A stretch of DNA of 64,000 bases from AAA164-E04 sp964342825 (GTDB taxonomy: Bacteria; Verrucomicrobiota; Verrucomicrobiia; Limisphaerales; AAA164-E04), in contig CAYFHO010000004.1 in NCBI GenBank assembly GCA_964342825.1, positions 1-64,000 of the forward strand, in the 5' to 3' direction. Under the pieces are notes generated by a model that worked only from the letters and a program-made list of their open reading frames with translations, did no database searches and had not been told where the DNA came from. The translations under genes were made by a program, and so were the position numbers. Of this stretch, positions 16,713 to 26,414 are shown piece after piece; position 1 is the stretch's first letter; each line of letters opens with the position of its first letter.

Positions 16713-19655
16713 TTACCAAATAATTTCCTGAACAATGTTGGCTTTACCGTGATTCAATTCCACAGGAACAAGCAGCTCCATAGCCCCTTCCGCACCCTTG
16801 ACGACTGGCTTTTCATTTCCAGAGGTTTCAAAGCGCATTCTTATTTTCTGATCTATCAGGTAAGCTCCATCTTCTTCCTTTTGGATCGTCTGTCCGGTCG
16901 CAACGCGCATCCATAAATTGACGTAATGCGCTCTTGAATTGAAAGTGAGATAACGTCTCAGAAAAGCGTCCAGCTCTCCGGGCACGGCGACGGTATAATC
17001 TTCCACATCCAATGCCATGAATTGATATTTGAATTTTGGCCGTCGTTTGGAATCCAGCCAATATCCCTGGAAATCATATCCGGCCTTGCTTCCGGCTAAA
17101 GTTGGCCAATCGGTGTGCTCGGGATCGACCGAAAAAGCAAATGGCGGTCCTTCAGGAAATTGCACCAAGTTATGTCCCAGGGGTGGTTCAAATCCGGCTC
17201 CCCTACCGGAGCTATGGCGGGCACCATCGATGAATGGCCCCTGCCAAATCATGGCAAGGCGCATCTGGTTGGCATCAAATGCGATATTCGCTTTTTCCGG
17301 GTATCCCACCCCGATCGCTCTCGGCCCGGCGCCTTCGATGAAATTCCGATACATCACGGCTTCTTTTTCTGCGATGATCTCCTTTTGACCCTGAATCAAT
17401 CCGGTGGGAGGATTGTTATCATCAGCAATATTCAAGTAAGACCAGATCGCATCGATTTGCCTTTGTGTGTCACCGTCGAATACATCCTTGTTCACACTTT
17501 CACCATCGGGCCAGAAACTGGGCATGCGGGTTCCGGGCCTCAAAGAACCTGGGTCTTTGAGATATCGAACAAACCAATCCTTTTGAAGCCTCTTGCCGGC
17601 ACTGGTCAGATCTAAAGCTGGAATTCCAAGTGATCCAAACTTCCCAAAAGTATGGCAAGTAATACAAGCCATGCCGCCCACCCCGACCAATTTTCTTCCG
17701 TACTTGGCATCCTCCAGCGAGATTTTTTCCTGGGTTGCATCCTGCTTGCCTGTTTGATCAACGGCTATCAAATGATCAGCTAAACCTTGGATATTCTTAG
17801 CGCCAAATATAGGCATCCGGGATGCCATATAAGGTCGAACCGAAGCCCCATCTTCCAATACCTCAAGCAACCATTTTCGTTTGAGCTTCTGGCCAACGCC
17901 AGATAGATCTGGGGGAAATCGTCCTTCGTCTCCCAAATCAGCCTCGCCATTGGTTTGAAAATACTGTTTCCGATAACTGCTTGGGCCACCCAATTCTCCA
18001 CGGACGTGACAAGCAAAACAATTGAGAGCGGTCATGGTTTTGATCACTTGCTGGCCAGACTCAAGAGCAGTCGACCAATCCCCAGTATTGGCGAGGGCTG
18101 ATTTGATTGCCATGCGTTCGCTGGCGGAAAGGTAATAAAAGGCTGCGTTGTGTCCTGGACTTTCCGAAAAACAACTTTGCCCCGATTCGGCATCAATTTC
18201 AGTCAATGGTTTGGCTTGAAAGGCGGCCATGGAGGCAGCTCCTGAATCCGCAATGTCATGACACGAAGCACACCCCAGTTTATTGAACCAAGCCTTACCC
18301 TGTGATGCTTTGGTTTTATCAACAACAAATGAATTTCCACCCGTTGGTAACATCGGTTGCCCCAAATGAGACAACCAGTCATCAGGAATCGGTTGTTTAT
18401 CAATTCCAGGTCCCACTACGTATACACTTAAGCCTGCAGGACCGCCGTTATTGAAATAAGTAACCTTAAATGCATGATCTCCAGCTGTTAGGGATACTTT
18501 CCCGCTGCGCTCGGTCATTCCGTGATCACCGTCATTGTTGACTACCAGACCGCTCCCAACATACAAGCGTGAACCATCATCTGAATTTGTAAAAAAGGAG
18601 TAGTCGCCCTCCTTGGGAATCGAGATGTAACCTGAAAATACCAGCGCAACCTGTTCCTGCCTTTGTTTGAGTGCGTCGGTGATCTCATGAGTGATCCCGC
18701 TGGAGACAAAATGAACCGATTTTGCAAGGGATGGTGCTGGGTTGCCGGGGTAGTGTTCGATAAAGTCCTGAGTTGCATCGTGTGATTCGGCAGTGGGTGA
18801 TCCTAATTCCAGGTAAGAATATTTCAGACCGCTAGTCTTTTGTAATTCTGTATCTTCTTCAAACATGCCTTCGGCTTGCCCACGGAGGAGGTACATCGCC
18901 AATGCGGAAGCTTCACTGTCACTTAACTTGAAATCCGGCATTCGGCCTGAGGGTCGCGTTTCAAGGGGATTCTTTAAAAAACGAGCCAATTCATTAACGG
19001 TGGTTTTTCCATCGAGTTTGCCCATGAGAACCGAATGTCCGAGTACGGATTCAAATTCACCTGGAACTCGACTTTCAGGTTCAGGCAGATCTGGCTGAGA
19101 TAAATCCTCCAAATCTTGATGTGGCTCATGACAGGCCACACAACCTATTTCATGATAAAGCTTACGGCCCAATTGCATTCGGAAAGGATCAGCAGCCACC
19201 GGGGTTTCAGACATTGCTCCTTGTGCATCGATCAAATAGTGGGTCAACGCATCAACAATAGCTGCCTTTTCATCATTCTCATAGGCATGCAACATGTCAG
19301 GCATCGTGCGTGCCTGACCGGTTGAAGCTGGGTTCATGAGTAAATTACGAATAAACTGAGGCGTAAGTTTGATTCCATGGTCACCCAAAATAGGACCTTG
19401 CTTGGAGGCCAATCTCTGCTGTGCCTCCGTGTCTGCTTTGTGACAGCCAATGCAATTGAGTTCACCAATCAATAATTCTCCCACATCGACACTTCCACTC
19501 ACCGAGTAACCAAGCATTGTTTGGAGCATGTCACCTTTGGGGTTTTGAGCATGAGCCAATTGGGTAATGATGAGAGAGATCAACATGAAAAACATGCCGC
19601 TTGCTCTCCATATCAAATGAGGCTTCACCAGCGAAATACGGTCGAAAAGTTTCAT
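16713..19655 (-). CDS. Five-CxxCH c-type cytochrome with PA14 domain
   Basis: 980 residues from ATG 19655, chosen over 19700 because it leads straight into a signal peptide (MFFMLISLIITQLAHA). Five heme-attachment motifs are visible: CIGCH (68-72), CVACH (172-176), CASCH (about 462), CFACH (about 546) and CITCH (about 664). Between the second and third lies a PA14 domain (about 320-445; FSGYISIPKEGDYSFFTNSD), a fold that often binds glycans. The ~270-residue C-terminal part has no heme motif and resembles the beta-rich tails of PVC cytochromes. The protein should be periplasmic or surface-attached and pass electrons from the propeller protein encoded 9 bases downstream. The ResB-CcsA system next door would be needed to load its hemes. 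Confidence 0.88.
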   Translation of the reverse strand: MKLFDRISLVKPHLIWRASGMFFMLISLIITQLAHAQNPKGDMLQTMLGYSVSGSVDVGELLIGELNCIGCHKADTEAQQRLASKQGPILGDHGIKLTPQFIRNLLMNPASTGQARTMPDMLHAYENDEKAAIVDALTHYLIDAQGAMSETPVAADPFRMQLGRKLYHEIGCVACHEPHQDLEDLSQPDLPEPESRVPGEFESVLGHSVLMGKLDGKTTVNELARFLKNPLETRPSGRMPDFKLSDSEASALAMYLLRGQAEGMFEEDTELQKTSGLKYSYLELGSPTAESHDATQDFIEHYPGNPAPSLAKSVHFVSSGITHEITDALKQRQEQVALVFSGYISIPKEGDYSFFTNSDDGSRLYVGSGLVVNNDGDHGMTERSGKVSLTAGDHAFKVTYFNNGGPAGLSVYVVGPGIDKQPIPDDWLSHLGQPMLPTGGNSFVVDKTKASQGKAWFNKLGCASCHDIADSGAASMAAFQAKPLTEIDAESGQSCFSESPGHNAAFYYLSASERMAIKSALANTGDWSTALESGQQVIKTMTALNCFACHVRGELGGPSSYRKQYFQTNGEADLGDEGRFPPDLSGVGQKLKRKWLLEVLEDGASVRPYMASRMPIFGAKNIQGLADHLIAVDQTGKQDATQEKISLEDAKYGRKLVGVGGMACITCHTFGKFGSLGIPALDLTSAGKRLQKDWFVRYLKDPGSLRPGTRMPSFWPDGESVNKDVFDGDTQRQIDAIWSYLNIADDNNPPTGLIQGQKEIIAEKEAVMYRNFIEGAGPRAIGVGYPEKANIAFDANQMRLAMIWQGPFIDGARHSSGRGAGFEPPLGHNLVQFPEGPPFAFSVDPEHTDWPTLAGSKAGYDFQGYWLDSKRRPKFKYQFMALDVEDYTVAVPGELDAFLRRYLTFNSRAHYVNLWMRVATGQTIQKEEDGAYLIDQKIRMRFETSGNEKPVVKGAEGAMELLVPVELNHGKANIVQEIIW

Positions 19656-19778
19656 TATTGGAATGGGGGGAGTATGCCAAATCAGGCGGTTTGCAGGCAA
19701 TCATTAATCAAAAATCCTAAACAAATTCGACTGCAAAAGGTTGCAAATCTTTTTGTAAGGCGTAGATTCGACAACATC

Positions 19779-21131
19779 ATGAAATCCACAGCAACAGTCC
19801 TGCTTGTATTGTCGTTGGTCGCCAATGTTTTTCTCCTCTCACAAAAGTTAAAGAAAACAGAAATCGTCCCGGAATCGAAGGCTGATACTCAACCGATAGA
19901 AGAAGCCAAAAATGCATCTGGTGGAACTTCAACTGAATCGAAACCGCTCAATTCGGCAAGCCTGAGAAATGCAATCACCTTTGATTGGCAACAGGTGGAG
20001 TCCGAAGATTATCAGGATTACATAGCAAATCTGAGATCCATCGGCTGTCCAGAGGAAACGATCAGGGACATCATTAAGGCAGATGTGGACAAATTATACG
20101 ATTCAAAACTAGACGAACTCAAGCCGGAGAAAAAACCTTTTGAATATTGGAAAACGGGAAACACGTGGATGGCTTCCATGCAGCCCGATATGGCGAGCCT
20201 TGAAGAACAGAACGCGTTGAAAAGCGAAAAGCGAAGCGTCCTGAAAGCTTTGCTTGGCGAGGAATACGAACCGGAAACCGATTGGTTGGGCGCCATGGCT
20301 GGGTTTAATCCGTTCGATCAGATGCTGGATTTCTTATCCCCTACGAAGAAAGCAGAGGTGATGGAGACATATCAAAAGTTTGCCGCCAAACAGTCAGAGT
20401 TGGCAATGAACGGCGCGATGGATCAGGAAGATATGAAAGCCCTTCAGGACATCCAAAAGGAAAGGGATTTGGCACTGGCTCAGCTACTGACTCCTGAAGA
20501 AAAACGAGATTTTGATCTCAGGATGTCCGACACAGCCATGATGCTTAGGGCTCAATTAACAGGGTTCGAGCCCACCAAGGAGGAGTTTGAGCAAATCTTT
20601 GAACTGAAAAAAGCTTTCGATGACGAGCATGGCGGTATTTATGGAATGGCTATGCAAAACCAGGAAGATCGACAAGCCTACCAAACCGCACAAAATGAAT
20701 ATGAAGACGGCCTTAAATCCATATTGGGAGAGGAACGCTATGGTGATTACAAAATGGGCCAGGACTACAATTATAAGGGACTTCAAAAGACGTCGGAGCG
20801 ATATGGAGCCGATCCTGAAACCGCTAAAGAGCTGTATCATTCCATAAAAACGGCCCAAGTTACCGCTCAAGAAATCCGTAACAACGCCAACTTAGACCAA
20901 GCCCAAAAACGAGAGATGCTGCAGGGCATTCGAGGCGAAACAGAAGCTTTACTGGTGGATTCTTTTGGGCAGGAAGGCTTTGAAAAATACAGCAAGGAAA
21001 ATTATGCAAGGTGGCTGGATCGCTTGGACCAGGGCTTTACCGATGAAGCCATTATGGATGAAGCAATGATGCAACGTTACGGTCTGGAGGCACCTGCGAC
21101 TGAAGCTACAACCGAGGCTATTGCAGAATAG
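19779..21131 (+). CDS. Membrane-anchored Glu-rich helical protein of unknown function
   Basis: 450 residues from ATG 19779; the longer frame from 19521 overlaps the cytochrome gene antisense and is not credible. A single N-terminal membrane segment (ATVLLVLSLVANVFLLSQKL) is followed by a charged, Glu/Lys/Gln-rich, predominantly helical body, for example CPEETIRDIIKADVDKLYDS, LTPEEKRDFDLRMSDTAMML and LEEQNALKSEKRSVLKALLG. Helical segments with the pattern E-E-x-F-x-x-I-F-x-L-K-K recur, so it may form an extended coiled or bundle structure in the periplasm. I do not recognise a named family. It diverges from the cytochrome operon (123 bases between starts) and converges with the TraB/TIKI-like gene, with only 4 bases between stops. 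Confidence 0.7.
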   Translation: MKSTATVLLVLSLVANVFLLSQKLKKTEIVPESKADTQPIEEAKNASGGTSTESKPLNSASLRNAITFDWQQVESEDYQDYIANLRSIGCPEETIRDIIKADVDKLYDSKLDELKPEKKPFEYWKTGNTWMASMQPDMASLEEQNALKSEKRSVLKALLGEEYEPETDWLGAMAGFNPFDQMLDFLSPTKKAEVMETYQKFAAKQSELAMNGAMDQEDMKALQDIQKERDLALAQLLTPEEKRDFDLRMSDTAMMLRAQLTGFEPTKEEFEQIFELKKAFDDEHGGIYGMAMQNQEDRQAYQTAQNEYEDGLKSILGEERYGDYKMGQDYNYKGLQKTSERYGADPETAKELYHSIKTAQVTAQEIRNNANLDQAQKREMLQGIRGETEALLVDSFGQEGFEKYSKENYARWLDRLDQGFTDEAIMDEAMMQRYGLEAPATEATTEAIAE

Positions 21132-21135
21132 GAGA

Positions 21136-22002
21136 TCAATCGCGGGTAATATCCCAGGCAGTGATCCACTCCTCTCGTGCTCGTTGGAAACCGGATCTCA
21201 GCAAGCGCTCGCCCATATCGGGCATGTGGCCTGCTCCATAAAATATAGCGATCTGTTTTTTTCCAGATCCGATCACCTGATCAAGGACCTCAAAGGCTTT
21301 GTCATTCCGTCCACGCAAAATGACTGAACCTGTACCGTCCACCCCCTGGTCTATACCAGCCATCATGGATTCCAATTCATTCAACTGTTGAGCAAACATC
21401 CATTTCAGAGTGTGTTCGCGATCATCACTGGCCAGAGCAAAAAGCAATCCGATACCATCCAACCCCTGAAGCTGACCACTTGCCATCATTCTCTTCTCCT
21501 GAAAAAACGACTGGAGAGCCAGGGTGAAAAAGCTTTCACCTTTCTCTCCTTGGAGCCTGGAAAATGTGGCTGGGTCGAGATCCGCATGGACGAAATTCTT
21601 AACGCTGTAATCTATTCCCTCTAGTTGAAATTCCAGCCCCAAAAGAGACTTCATCCCCATCTGCATCTGGCTGATCGGGTGCCCGCTGCCCGAAAGCTCT
21701 GTCGGGTCAACATCCTCATCTTTGATCATTTCATAAAGAACAGCGTCATAGGATTTGAACCTTTCGTTTAATTGATCATAATAAGATTTATCACCAATAT
21801 GCACTGCACTGATCAAGGCGACTTCAACACCCGAGGGATGGCGGTAGGTCTGGATGGCGGTATCGACCCGACCTTCATCCTTGCCTGATTTGACAAAGCG
21901 CATGAATGAAGCTGGTTCCACTGCAGAAACGTGGTTCCATAGCGTCAATAAACAAATCAGGGCACTCCAAACGGTTGTGATTCCCTTAAGCTGATTATTC
22001 AT
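21136..22002 (-). CDS. TraB/TIKI-like exported protein
   Basis: 288 residues with an N-terminal signal (VWSALICLLTLWNHVSA). The family signature of the TraB/PrgY-TIKI-ChaN-like superfamily is recognisable: VALISAVHIGDKSYYDQL with the first His (near residue 68), YDAVLYEMIKDED with a conserved acidic residue, and the C-terminal IAIFYGAGHMPDMGERL with the Gly-x-Gly-His motif. In TIKI these residues bind metal for proteolysis; bacterial members are mostly uncharacterised, so peptidase activity is only possible. The middle is a longer helical insert (about 125-215). It is single on its strand, convergent with the Glu-rich protein gene, and divergent from the FG-GAP protein gene. Confidence 0.7.
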   Translation of the reverse strand: MNNQLKGITTVWSALICLLTLWNHVSAVEPASFMRFVKSGKDEGRVDTAIQTYRHPSGVEVALISAVHIGDKSYYDQLNERFKSYDAVLYEMIKDEDVDPTELSGSGHPISQMQMGMKSLLGLEFQLEGIDYSVKNFVHADLDPATFSRLQGEKGESFFTLALQSFFQEKRMMASGQLQGLDGIGLLFALASDDREHTLKWMFAQQLNELESMMAGIDQGVDGTGSVILRGRNDKAFEVLDQVIGSGKKQIAIFYGAGHMPDMGERLLRSGFQRAREEWITAWDITRD

Positions 22003-22351
22003 AAGTCTTAAATTAGCATATGTGATGCCAGCTATCCTGGAAATTATTTTTCCGTTTAAACCACATAAGTGCCCCGGAATCCTGACAGATAATGGGGTGA
22101 AGCGATTCAGAAAGGCACAGAAAATTCATAACGATGAGAAGATAAAAAACCTTGGCAAAGATAAGCTTATCCAAATGGTGGGTTCACGGGTTACTCAAGC
22201 TTACACCCCACGTACATTTGATCTACATTTTTTGTATGAATCCAATGGATGGATCCCCATTAAAGAAGATGTTCAAAATTCAATATCAATTGATGCTCTG
22301 CACGTTAAGTAAATTACCATGATTTGGCATTGTTATTGCGGGGATTGTAGT
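22003..22351. other. Intergenic region with a doubtful 96-codon frame
   Basis: About 350 bases between the TraB/TIKI-like start and the FG-GAP protein start. A plus-strand frame runs from 22022 to 22312, but the translation (MMPAILEIIFPFKPHKC...) has no recognisable domain, no signal sequence and mixed composition, so I treat it as chance. No tRNA or hairpin stands out. It should contain the promoters of both flanking genes. Confidence 0.4.
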
Positions 22352-23932
22352 ATGAATCATGTGGCCATAGGTAAACGTCTTAATACCTGGAATGGAGCTG
22401 TTATCGGAATGCTTTTTTTCGCCTCAATAAACAGCGTAAGATCGGAAGCGAATCTTCACCATCTATCAGAATCTCATGCATCCAATGGCGTTGAATTTGA
22501 GGAGTATAAAATCCGTTCCAGATTGCCCAAACATGCAACTCTGATTACTGGTTCCTTTTTAGGCAATGCATCCACCGACATCGCTTTGGCTTGTCCCACC
22601 GGTGAGTCCAAATCAGAAATTGAAATATATTCTGATCAAGGCAAGGAATGGAATCTCAGCTTGAAATCAAGTGTTCAGGTTGACATCCAGCATTTAGATA
22701 AAGGGATGATTCAAGGTCAGGAATATTTGGCGTTTTACACAGATCAAGGCATTTTGCTTTTTGATCCAGATACAAAAAATACAAAGACCGTTATTGAGAA
22801 AGAACTGAACCCAGAAAATGATGCCATTCAATCCATTTCGCCATTAGATTTCTTAAGGGATTTGAATCATGATGGTCAGGATGACTGTATTCTTCTTCTG
22901 CCTGATCGTATTGAAATTTACCTTCAGAAAATGGACGGTTCCTTCTCGGATGCATTCATCATAGCTGATCCATCAAGATCTGAAGGGCTTGATTTCCGCC
23001 GAGAACAGATTCAAAAAATTCACAACGTCGACTGGAATTTGGATCAAAAAACTGACCTTGTTTTTTGGCAATCGGGGGAATTCAAAGTATTCCTACAAAA
23101 CGAAGATAACAGGTTCCACATCGCCCCCACCAAAGTTTCATGTCCAATTAAAATACAAAGCGTCGGGACCGGATCTCAGCAATTGGAAAAAGAGGGTGAC
23201 AACATGATGAAACTGCTTCTTGGTTTCAGAAAAAAAATAAAACAAACAGCACTTGCATCTTTCCAGGATTTAAACGCTGACGGTTACTCTGATTTAATCA
23301 CACACTCGCTTGAGGGAAGGAGCTTGCTCCGCTTAAAGATCGTCATCGAAACCCATATGAGCCAGCCAACACCCTCGGGTATTGGAATTCCCAAAGCAGC
23401 TGCATCCACCGTGAGTCCATCTGGAAAACAACCCAAGGAATATTCCAACCATCAATTTCAGGATCTTAACGGGGACGGTCAACTTGATCTGATCCTCACC
23501 AGTGTAGACGCAGGGATTGGTGATATGTTCGAAGCATTGACCGCAAATACTATCGATCTGGATCTTGAATTTTACCTCATGAACAATGGAAAATATCCTC
23601 CTAAGCCAACCACCACGAGAAGGATTGCGCCCAAATCACATTGGTTTTCAAAAAACGGACCTTTCTTTCCTTCGGTTTTGATTGGGGACATTAATGGTGA
23701 CAGGTTCTTGGATTTAGCTGTCGGATATGACTGGAAGGAATTGAGAATTTATGAAGGCATCCAAGGAAAAACCCTGTTTGCAAAACAAGCTCAAAAATTT
23801 AGAGTCAACATACCCACGAATGAACAGAATGCTCGACTGGTAGACCTAAATCTTGACGGAAAAAAGGATATCTTATTTCACCAAGCCTCACCTTCTATAA
23901 ACCAAGAGATCACTCTATTGATTACTAAATGA
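22352..23932 (+). CDS. Exported FG-GAP/VCBS-repeat protein
   Basis: 526 residues from ATG 22352 (MNHVAIGKRL), preferred over 22319 because it immediately precedes the hydrophobic signal segment GAVIGMLFFASINSV. At least five calcium-binding FG-GAP/VCBS blades are visible: FLRDLNHDGQDDCILLL, FQDLNADGYSDLITH, FQDLNGDGQLDLILTS, IGDINGDRFLDLAVGYDW and LVDLNLDGKKDILFHQ. These D-x-N-x-D-G loops build an integrin-like beta-propeller used for adhesion or ligand binding at the cell surface. No enzymatic domain is attached. The gene is AT-richer than most neighbours (23 of 60 G/C at 22681-22740 by hand count). It converges with the DedA gene. Confidence 0.8.
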   Translation: MNHVAIGKRLNTWNGAVIGMLFFASINSVRSEANLHHLSESHASNGVEFEEYKIRSRLPKHATLITGSFLGNASTDIALACPTGESKSEIEIYSDQGKEWNLSLKSSVQVDIQHLDKGMIQGQEYLAFYTDQGILLFDPDTKNTKTVIEKELNPENDAIQSISPLDFLRDLNHDGQDDCILLLPDRIEIYLQKMDGSFSDAFIIADPSRSEGLDFRREQIQKIHNVDWNLDQKTDLVFWQSGEFKVFLQNEDNRFHIAPTKVSCPIKIQSVGTGSQQLEKEGDNMMKLLLGFRKKIKQTALASFQDLNADGYSDLITHSLEGRSLLRLKIVIETHMSQPTPSGIGIPKAAASTVSPSGKQPKEYSNHQFQDLNGDGQLDLILTSVDAGIGDMFEALTANTIDLDLEFYLMNNGKYPPKPTTTRRIAPKSHWFSKNGPFFPSVLIGDINGDRFLDLAVGYDWKELRIYEGIQGKTLFAKQAQKFRVNIPTNEQNARLVDLNLDGKKDILFHQASPSINQEITLLITK

Positions 23933-23956
23933 AAAGTCAAAATGCCCTACTGCTCA

Positions 23957-23979
23957 GGAAGGACTTCTGAAGTCATTCC
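23957..23979. repeat. Imperfect 11-bp inverted repeat between convergent genes
   Basis: Arms GGAAGGACTTC (23957-23967) and GAAGTCATTCC (23969-23979) are complementary except for one position, with a single base between them. It lies between the stops of the FG-GAP gene and the DedA gene. There is no T-run on either side, so an intrinsic terminator is possible only in a weak form. Confidence 0.35.
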
Positions 23980-24022
23980 GGTCAAGAAGTGAGGGATGGA
24001 TAAGTGTGGAACCTATTGAAAT

Positions 24023-24658
24023 TCACTTGAGGTATTTCAGTAAAGCGAACCCTCCAATCAAAAGGACCAAGAAAGCCCAGGCACACCAATTGAAGTATTT
24101 TTCAATAAAACTTTTGATACGTGGACCAAAGGCGTACATCAAACCTGCGACGGCAAAGAATCTGAGAGAACGACCAAGTAAAGAAGCCAGCATGAATTCA
24201 CCAAACGAGAACTTAAAAACGCCAGATGAGATGGTAAACAATTTATACGGAATGGGGGACACTGCTGCCACAAGAATTCCCCAAAATCCAAGTCTGTCAT
24301 ATTTATCCTTGATTACTTCCATTAGCGACTCACCGTGATAAGCTTTAACAATCGGTTCTCCAATCGCCTCAAAACCAAAGGCTCCGATGCCATAACCCAC
24401 CGCTCCTCCCATCAATGAACCCAAGGTGCAAATTGCAGCAAAACGGAAAGATTTTGTGACGGCACCGACGCTCAGAGCGATGAGTAGTACATCGGGTGGA
24501 ATTGGAAAAAAGGAAGACTCAGCAAATGCGATAAAAAACAAGGCCCAAGTTCCCTGTGGTTTCTCAGCCCATGCAATCGTCCAGTCATATAACTGACGCA
24601 ACCAACGCGATGGGGCAAATCCAGATGAAGAGACAGCGGGACTAGGTTCGTTATCCAT
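24023..24658 (-). CDS. DedA/YqaA-type VTT-domain membrane protein
   Basis: 211 residues of the SNARE-associated/VTT (DedA) family, closest in feel to the YqaA branch. The signature region is FIAFAESSFFPIPPDVLLIA (residues about 43-62), followed by the Gly-rich GSLMGGAVGYGIGAFGFEAIG helix and later AAVSPIPYKLFTISSGVF with the second re-entrant-loop proline motif, then GRSLRFFAVAGLMYAFGP. About five hydrophobic segments are present. DedA proteins act in the inner membrane as lipid or undecaprenyl-phosphate carriers and help envelope homeostasis; the exact substrate of this branch is not established. It lies 57 bases downstream of the sugar-isomerase-like gene and may be co-transcribed. Confidence 0.85.
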   Translation of the reverse strand: MDNEPSPAVSSSGFAPSRWLRQLYDWTIAWAEKPQGTWALFFIAFAESSFFPIPPDVLLIALSVGAVTKSFRFAAICTLGSLMGGAVGYGIGAFGFEAIGEPIVKAYHGESLMEVIKDKYDRLGFWGILVAAVSPIPYKLFTISSGVFKFSFGEFMLASLLGRSLRFFAVAGLMYAFGPRIKSFIEKYFNWCAWAFLVLLIGGFALLKYLK

Positions 24659-24715
24659 GGTAAAAACTGGCAGAGAAAGGTGATTTGATGAACGAATAAA
24701 ACACTTGGTTGCCTC

Positions 24716-26344
24716 TCAACCAAGATCAACCTCTCCACAAAGATAAGTCTCCAACCCGAGAGCCTGCATGGCAGCGGCCTTGATCCGGCAACCTCTATGA
24801 GCCTGCTTTTTATTGGGAGCATAAACCACCTGGATATGGTTGGATTGATGCCGGGCCATCATTTGATCACGAGAAACCCCTTTTAATACGGCATGCATAA
24901 TGGGCCATTGAGGCGTCGTTTCCTGCCATCTTCTTTCCGTCTCGGCTTCGGGAAGTTTTACCACTTCGGCCACTCCCAAATCGCACTTTAATCTTCCGTC
25001 CTTTACAAACACACGACTCCAGACGATCCAGCCGGATTTGGAGATTCCCTTCACGGTCCCTCCTCCCAAACGAAAATACATTGGAGGTTGCCGCTCACTC
25101 GAGGCCCCTTTGAAACCACCCGTAAAATGAGCCGGAGGTGCAGCTCCGCTGATGAGGAAAACCCATACATAATCGTTTATCCCTCCTCCTTTGTAGTGAG
25201 CTCCCCAGCGAAGATCATGTAAGGTCGTTTCCGGAGCCCACCCCAATTGATTCCACAGGCGATGAGTTACAAGGGCATCAAGTCCAGCGCACTCATCCAC
25301 TTCATTAAAATGCGGAAGAGCACTTCTCTTGAATAATTCTTCCCCTGTTTCAGGGCTGAGAACGGGTGGTCGGTCCGTATTGTTCAACAATCCTTCCACC
25401 AAGTCACTGGCAGGGAGCAAATCCTTTAATCCTTGTTGATATTGAATCCCAATCGTGTCGCAACCAAATTCATCAGCGATCCTGAGAGCGGCCACATACA
25501 TTTTACACTGCAAGAGCACCTGGGATTCCGTAAGTTCGGTAGCTTCGTCGGTGCCCAAATTGAATTTCATGCCCTTTTTCTTGAGCCAGGCATAAACAGA
25601 TTGGGCCACTTCATCCGAAACTTCCTGGGTTGCGGCATAGAGCGCCGATTGACTTAATCGCTCCTTGAACACGCCCACCGGATTCAACAATTCGTCAGGG
25701 ATAATGGCATTGTGCATCCCCATACAACCCTCATCAAAAACTCCCATGATGGCCTTTCGAGTTTTGAGAGCCCTGGCTGCCTCACGTCCAATGGACAAAT
25801 CATCCTTGGGCAGCTTCAACACACTCAGAGGACGGACATGACTTTGGTCGTGATCAATGGTGCCTTCCTCCAACCATTGCCTGAGACCATCGAGAAAAAA
25901 GCGATCTTTGAAAGCTTCACTCCAAAGTGTGCTGTATTCGACACCCATTTTGGTTAGGGAACCATTTAAATTCAACATCCCCACCAACCCAGGCCAAGTT
26001 CCACTCCAATTAGCCACCGTCAGGATAGGTCCAAGGTGGGTGGAAAGCCCCGGCAAAATGTGCTGACTGTATTGCCAAACGGATTCAGCCACAATGAGCG
26101 GCATCTTGGGGTCTATATTACGAAAGACCTCCATTCCCATTTTTTGAGAATCGATAAATCCATGTTTTTTGATCGCATCATAGCGATGACCGCGCACCAC
26201 CTTCCAACCCTCACCCCGCAATGCCCGGGTCAGGGTGTCTTCCATTTTCTTTTGTTCCTTCCAGCACTTTTGGTTGGCGGAAAGTCGTAAATCGCCATTG
26301 GCGATCAAGCAAACTGTACGTGATTGAGATGTTGTCCTGCTCAT
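24716..26344 (-). CDS. L-fucose/L-arabinose isomerase-like protein
   Basis: 542 residues. The overall plan fits the FucI/AraA sugar isomerase superfamily: an N-terminal Rossmann-like part (TVCLIANGDLRLS; MPLIVAESVWQYSQHILPG), the segment ILTVANWSGTWPGLVGMLNL, a middle domain with GVFDEGCMGMHNAIIPDE that could hold the metal-binding Glu/Asp, and a C-terminal part with DLRWGAHYKGGGINDYVW that could supply the metal His. It would isomerise an aldose such as fucose, rhamnose or a related deoxy sugar in the cytoplasm. No other fucose-pathway gene lies nearby, so the substrate is open. It sits 70 bases after the SRAP gene and 57 bases before the DedA gene on the same strand. Confidence 0.62.
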   Translation of the reverse strand: MSRTTSQSRTVCLIANGDLRLSANQKCWKEQKKMEDTLTRALRGEGWKVVRGHRYDAIKKHGFIDSQKMGMEVFRNIDPKMPLIVAESVWQYSQHILPGLSTHLGPILTVANWSGTWPGLVGMLNLNGSLTKMGVEYSTLWSEAFKDRFFLDGLRQWLEEGTIDHDQSHVRPLSVLKLPKDDLSIGREAARALKTRKAIMGVFDEGCMGMHNAIIPDELLNPVGVFKERLSQSALYAATQEVSDEVAQSVYAWLKKKGMKFNLGTDEATELTESQVLLQCKMYVAALRIADEFGCDTIGIQYQQGLKDLLPASDLVEGLLNNTDRPPVLSPETGEELFKRSALPHFNEVDECAGLDALVTHRLWNQLGWAPETTLHDLRWGAHYKGGGINDYVWVFLISGAAPPAHFTGGFKGASSERQPPMYFRLGGGTVKGISKSGWIVWSRVFVKDGRLKCDLGVAEVVKLPEAETERRWQETTPQWPIMHAVLKGVSRDQMMARHQSNHIQVVYAPNKKQAHRGCRIKAAAMQALGLETYLCGEVDLG

Positions 26345-26414
26345 GATGGCTGCTGAATCTTGCCAAGTTTAGACTTAACAACAAGCGGGACACAAGCCCA
26401 CTCTGAGGATTAAG

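Noticed and set aside
22022..22312. 96-codon plus-strand frame in the spacer before the FG-GAP gene
   Set aside because: No recognisable domain, signal or operon context, and composition looks like translated spacer; kept only as a note.
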